This document shows positions 61,400 to 64,000 of a stretch of DNA of 64,000 nt, in pieces. The notes under the pieces are model-generated. The model saw only the letters and a program-made list of their open reading frames with translations, was not told the origin of the DNA and did not search any database. The DNA comes from Bradyrhizobium sp. AZCC 2262 (GTDB lineage: Bacteria; Pseudomonadota; Alphaproteobacteria; Rhizobiales; Xanthobacteraceae). Every line of letters begins with the position of its first letter. The stretch's first letter is position 1. The position numbers were made by a program, and so were the translations under genes. The DNA lies in NCBI RefSeq assembly GCF_036924535.1, contig NZ_JAZHRT010000001.1, positions 496,001 through 560,000 of the forward strand, given 5' to 3'.

Positions 61400-62715
61400 C
61401 CGGCCTCAATGGCAACCAGACCCCGAAGACGCGTCCTGTCGACCACAAGCGCACGGCCCTGGTGGCGTCGCTCGATGTCGGCACCAGCAAGATCGCATGC
61501 ATGATCGCGCGGCTGAAGCCGTCGCCGGCGAGCGACGCGCTGCGCGGCCGCACCCATGCGGTGGAATTGATCGGCTACAGCCAGATCCAGTCGCGCGGCG
61601 TCAAGGCCGGCGGGGTGGTCGATCTCGCCGAATGCGAGCAGGCGGTGCGCCAGGCCGTGGCGCTGGCTGAGCGCATGGCCAGGGTCCGCGTTGAGTCAGT
61701 ATTGCTGTCGGTTTCCGGCGGCCGGCTGCAAGGCGCCCTGGTCGAGGCTGCCGCAGATATCAGGGGCGGCGCGGTTACCGCCGATGATGTTACCCGGGTG
61801 ACCTCCACCGGCATGCGCCACGCCACCGGCGAGGGCCGTACGGTGCTGCATGCGCTGCCGGTCGGCTACGCGCTGGATGGCGTCAAGGGCATCCGCGACC
61901 CCCGCGGCATGGTGGCCCGGCAGTTCGGCGTCGACATGAACGTGGTGACGGCGGATGCGACGGTGGCCCGCAACCTGATGCTGGTGGTCGAGCGCTGCCA
62001 TCTCAATGTCGAGGCCATGGCGGCGAGTCCTTATGTCGCGGGCCTGTCCGTGCTGACCGACGACGAGGCCGATCTCGGCGCCGCCGTGGTCGAAATGGGC
62101 GCCGGATCGACCACGATTGCGACCTATTCCGCCGGCCGCTTCGTTCATTCCAGCGGATTTGCGCTCGGCGGGCAGCACGTGACCATGGATCTTGCACGCG
62201 GCGTCGGCGCATGCATTGCGGATGCCGAGCGAATCAAGACTTTATATGGGACCGTGCTGACCGGCGGGTCCGACGCGCGCGAGTTGATGTCTGTTCCGAC
62301 CGCAGGGGAGGAACACGACGCGCCGCAGATCGTCTCGCGCGCCACGATCGCGAACATCGTCCGGCATCGCGCCGAGGAGATTTTTGAAATGGTCCGGGAC
62401 CGGCTCGCGGATTCCCCCTTTGCGGCAGAGCCGCGGGCGCGGGTTGTCTTGAGCGGCGGTGCCTCCCAGTTGACCGGGACGGTCGAACTCGCCACCCGGA
62501 TTCTTAACCGGCCGGTCAGGATCGGCCGTCCGCTCGGCTTCGGCCGGCTGCCAAGCGAGGCCAAGAGCGCCTCGTTCGCGGTGCCGACCGGCCTCCTGGT
62601 CTATCCGCAATACGCTCATCTGGAACACGTCGAACCGCGGCATACGCGGCAGCTCAGGACAGGGACTGACGGCTATTTCGGAAAGGTCGGACGATGGCTT
62701 CGCGAGGGCTTCTGA
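61396..62715 (+). CDS. ftsA: Cell division protein FtsA
   Basis: The 439-residue actin-like ATPase tethers FtsZ to the membrane. Features are the phosphate-1 loop VASLDVGTSKIACMIARLKP, the SHS2/1C domain (ILLSVSGGRLQ-like VLLSVSGGRLQGALVEAAAD), the phosphate-2 region GAAVVEMGAGSTTIATYSAG, the adenosine motif VVLSGGASQLTGTVELATRI, and a C-terminal amphipathic end GYFGKVGRWLREGF for membrane binding. It is translationally coupled to ftsQ and precedes ftsZ by 90 bp. Confidence 0.95.
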   Translation: MTGLNGNQTPKTRPVDHKRTALVASLDVGTSKIACMIARLKPSPASDALRGRTHAVELIGYSQIQSRGVKAGGVVDLAECEQAVRQAVALAERMARVRVESVLLSVSGGRLQGALVEAAADIRGGAVTADDVTRVTSTGMRHATGEGRTVLHALPVGYALDGVKGIRDPRGMVARQFGVDMNVVTADATVARNLMLVVERCHLNVEAMAASPYVAGLSVLTDDEADLGAAVVEMGAGSTTIATYSAGRFVHSSGFALGGQHVTMDLARGVGACIADAERIKTLYGTVLTGGSDARELMSVPTAGEEHDAPQIVSRATIANIVRHRAEEIFEMVRDRLADSPFAAEPRARVVLSGGASQLTGTVELATRILNRPVRIGRPLGFGRLPSEAKSASFAVPTGLLVYPQYAHLEHVEPRHTRQLRTGTDGYFGKVGRWLREGF

Positions 62716-62805
62716 TGACCGATCCAGTAACCAAACGATTTTCACCAAATCCCGCGGCCGCCGGCCGGGGCGAACCAACGCGCGCGTCGTAATCGAGAGG
62801 CAACC

Positions 62806-64000
62806 ATGGCACTCAATCTGACCCCCCCTGACATCAGCGAGCTGAAACCGCGGATTACCGTCTTCGGCGTCGGTGGAGCAGGCGGCAATGCCGTCAACAA
62901 CATGATCACTGCCGGGCTGCAGGGCGTCGATTTCGTCGTCGCCAACACCGATGCGCAGGCGCTGACCATGTCGAAGGCGCAGCGCATCGTGCAGATGGGC
63001 ACGCAGGTGACGCAGGGCCTCGGCGCGGGGTCCCAGCCTGATGTCGGCGCGGCGGCGGCGCAGGAAGTCATCGACGAGCTTCGCGACCATCTGACTGGCG
63101 CCAACATGGTGTTCGTCACCGCCGGCATGGGCGGTGGCACCGGCACTGGCGCAGCGCCCGTCATCGCCAAGACCGCGCGCGAAATGGGCATCCTCACCGT
63201 CGGCGTCGTGACCAAGCCGTTCCACTTCGAGGGCATGCGCCGCATGCGCACCGCCGAGTCCGGCATCGCCGAACTGCACAAGGTGGTCGATACGCTCTTG
63301 ATCATCCCGAACCAGAACCTGTTCCGGGTCGCCAACGAAAAGACCACCTTCGCCGACGCCTTCGCGATGGCCGACCAGGTGCTCTATTCGGGCGTCGCAT
63401 GCATCACCGACCTGATGGTCAAGGAAGGCCTGATCAACCTCGACTTCGCCGACGTGAGGGCGGTGATGAGGGAGATGGGCAAGGCGATGATGGGCACCGG
63501 CGAGGCGACCGGCGACAAGCGGGCGCTGACCGCCGCCGAAGCTGCGATCGCCAATCCGCTGATCGACGACTCTTCGATGAAGGGCGCCCGCGGCCTGTTG
63601 ATCTCGATCACCGGCGGCAAGGACCTCACCCTGTTCGAAGTCGACGAGGCCGCCACCCGGATTCGCGAGGAAGTGGACCAGGACGCCAACATCATCGTCG
63701 GCGCCACCTTCGACGAAACGCTCGACGGCATCATCCGCGTTTCCGTCGTCGCCACGGGCATCGAGCAGGCGCAGATCGCGCGCAATGCCGCCACCGCCCC
63801 GGCGGTCACGACCACTGCCACCGCCACCGGCACGTCTTCGCCCGACAACCGTCTGGCCGAACTGACCGCCCGTCTTCGCGCCGACAATGCGCGCCTGGCC
63901 GAACGCGCCCAGAAGCTCGAGCCGGCGGCCGCGGCGCAGGCCGTTGCTCCGGCCCCCGCGCACCCCCCGGCGCAACGTTCGTCCAGCAATGTCGAGCGTG
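62806..64000 (+). CDS. ftsZ: Cell division GTPase FtsZ, 3' truncated by window end
   Basis: The ATG at 62806 follows CGAGAGGCAACC. About 398 codons are present, and no stop is reached before 64000. The tubulin-like GTPase domain is complete: [20 protein letters not shown], the signature [37 protein letters not shown], and the T7 loop [20 protein letters not shown] with catalytic residues. Beyond about residue 320 the Ala/Thr/Pro-rich linker begins ([20 protein letters not shown]). The conserved C-terminal peptide that binds FtsA lies outside the window. FtsZ forms the division ring. Confidence 0.96.
   Translation, partial: MALNLTPPDISELKPRITVFGVGGAGGNAVNNMITAGLQGVDFVVANTDAQALTMSKAQRIVQMGTQVTQGLGAGSQPDVGAAAAQEVIDELRDHLTGANMVFVTAGMGGGTGTGAAPVIAKTAREMGILTVGVVTKPFHFEGMRRMRTAESGIAELHKVVDTLLIIPNQNLFRVANEKTTFADAFAMADQVLYSGVACITDLMVKEGLINLDFADVRAVMREMGKAMMGTGEATGDKRALTAAEAAIANPLIDDSSMKGARGLLISITGGKDLTLFEVDEAATRIREEVDQDANIIVGATFDETLDGIIRVSVVATGIEQAQIARNAATAPAVTTTATATGTSSPDNRLAELTARLRADNARLAERAQKLEPAAAAQAVAPAPAHPPAQRSSSNVER

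Noticed and set aside
1..64000. CRISPR array, tRNA genes or prophage
   Set aside because: No regularly spaced direct repeats with unique spacers, no cloverleaf with a TTCGA-type arm in context, and no phage structural genes were seen. Repeats present are palindromic and dispersed.

Overview
The window is high-GC alphaproteobacterial chromosome, most likely Bradyrhizobium or a close relative (Nitrobacteraceae). This rests on the dcw gene order with no mraZ beside rsmH, the phosphatidylcholine-type lipid genes, an RNase P RNA, DUF2147 and extensin-like proteins, and dense short palindromic repeats of the kind seen in that group. The family assignment is inference from gene content; no 16S or tRNA gene is present.

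Layout. 0-2.1 kb: two very small genes and a membrane-anchored TAXI-type binding protein. 2.2-8.4 kb: an envelope-lipid neighbourhood with a glycosyltransferase, a PmtA-like methyltransferase, a polytopic protein, a class III aminotransferase, phosphatidylserine decarboxylase and a Nudix hydrolase. 8.5-14.7 kb: an accessory-looking patch with a FecR-domain protein, a frameshifted DnaB-like ATPase, a large polytopic patatin-like phospholipase and a transposase remnant. 14.7-18.2 kb: two divergent DUF2147 paralogues, a 31-residue membrane peptide with its own terminator, and an extensin-like lipoprotein. 18.3-22.6 kb: a TetR-led molybdo-flavoenzyme operon. 22.7-30.4 kb: small proteins, a TonB siderophore receptor, a TetR/HlyD/MFS efflux module with a near-perfect operator, and a decayed REP-associated transposase between inverted REPs. 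30.8-41 kb: a mixed set including an ABC exporter, EamA and TauE transporters, two alpha/beta hydrolases around an AraC regulator, rnpB, a PAS protein and an ECF42-type sigma factor with its DGPF/YCII partner. 41.2-64 kb: an amidase and then the division and cell-wall cluster rsmH-ftsL-ftsI-murE-murF-mraY-murD-[two extra genes]-ftsW-murG-murC-murB-ddl-ftsQ-ftsA-ftsZ, all on the plus strand and cut by the window end inside ftsZ.

How it works together. The dcw genes make the UDP-MurNAc-pentapeptide (MurB-F, Ddl), load it on lipid (MraY, MurG), polymerise and cross-link it at the septum (FtsW, FtsI) and assemble the division ring (FtsQ, FtsA, FtsZ, FtsL). A perfect CtrA-type box, TTAA-N7-TTAA, sits between ddl and ftsQ, and near matches precede ftsW and rsmH, suggesting cell-cycle control. 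Psd makes the phosphatidylethanolamine that a PmtA-type enzyme would methylate.

Points needing care. murF, an essential gene, carries an apparent +1 frameshift. Together with frameshifts in the DnaB-like and RAYT genes this raises the possibility of sequencing errors, so pseudogene calls are provisional. No CRISPR array, prophage or convincing new multi-gene system was found. The most unusual single items are the polytopic patatin protein, the two-gene insertion in the dcw cluster, and the RAYT/REP unit.
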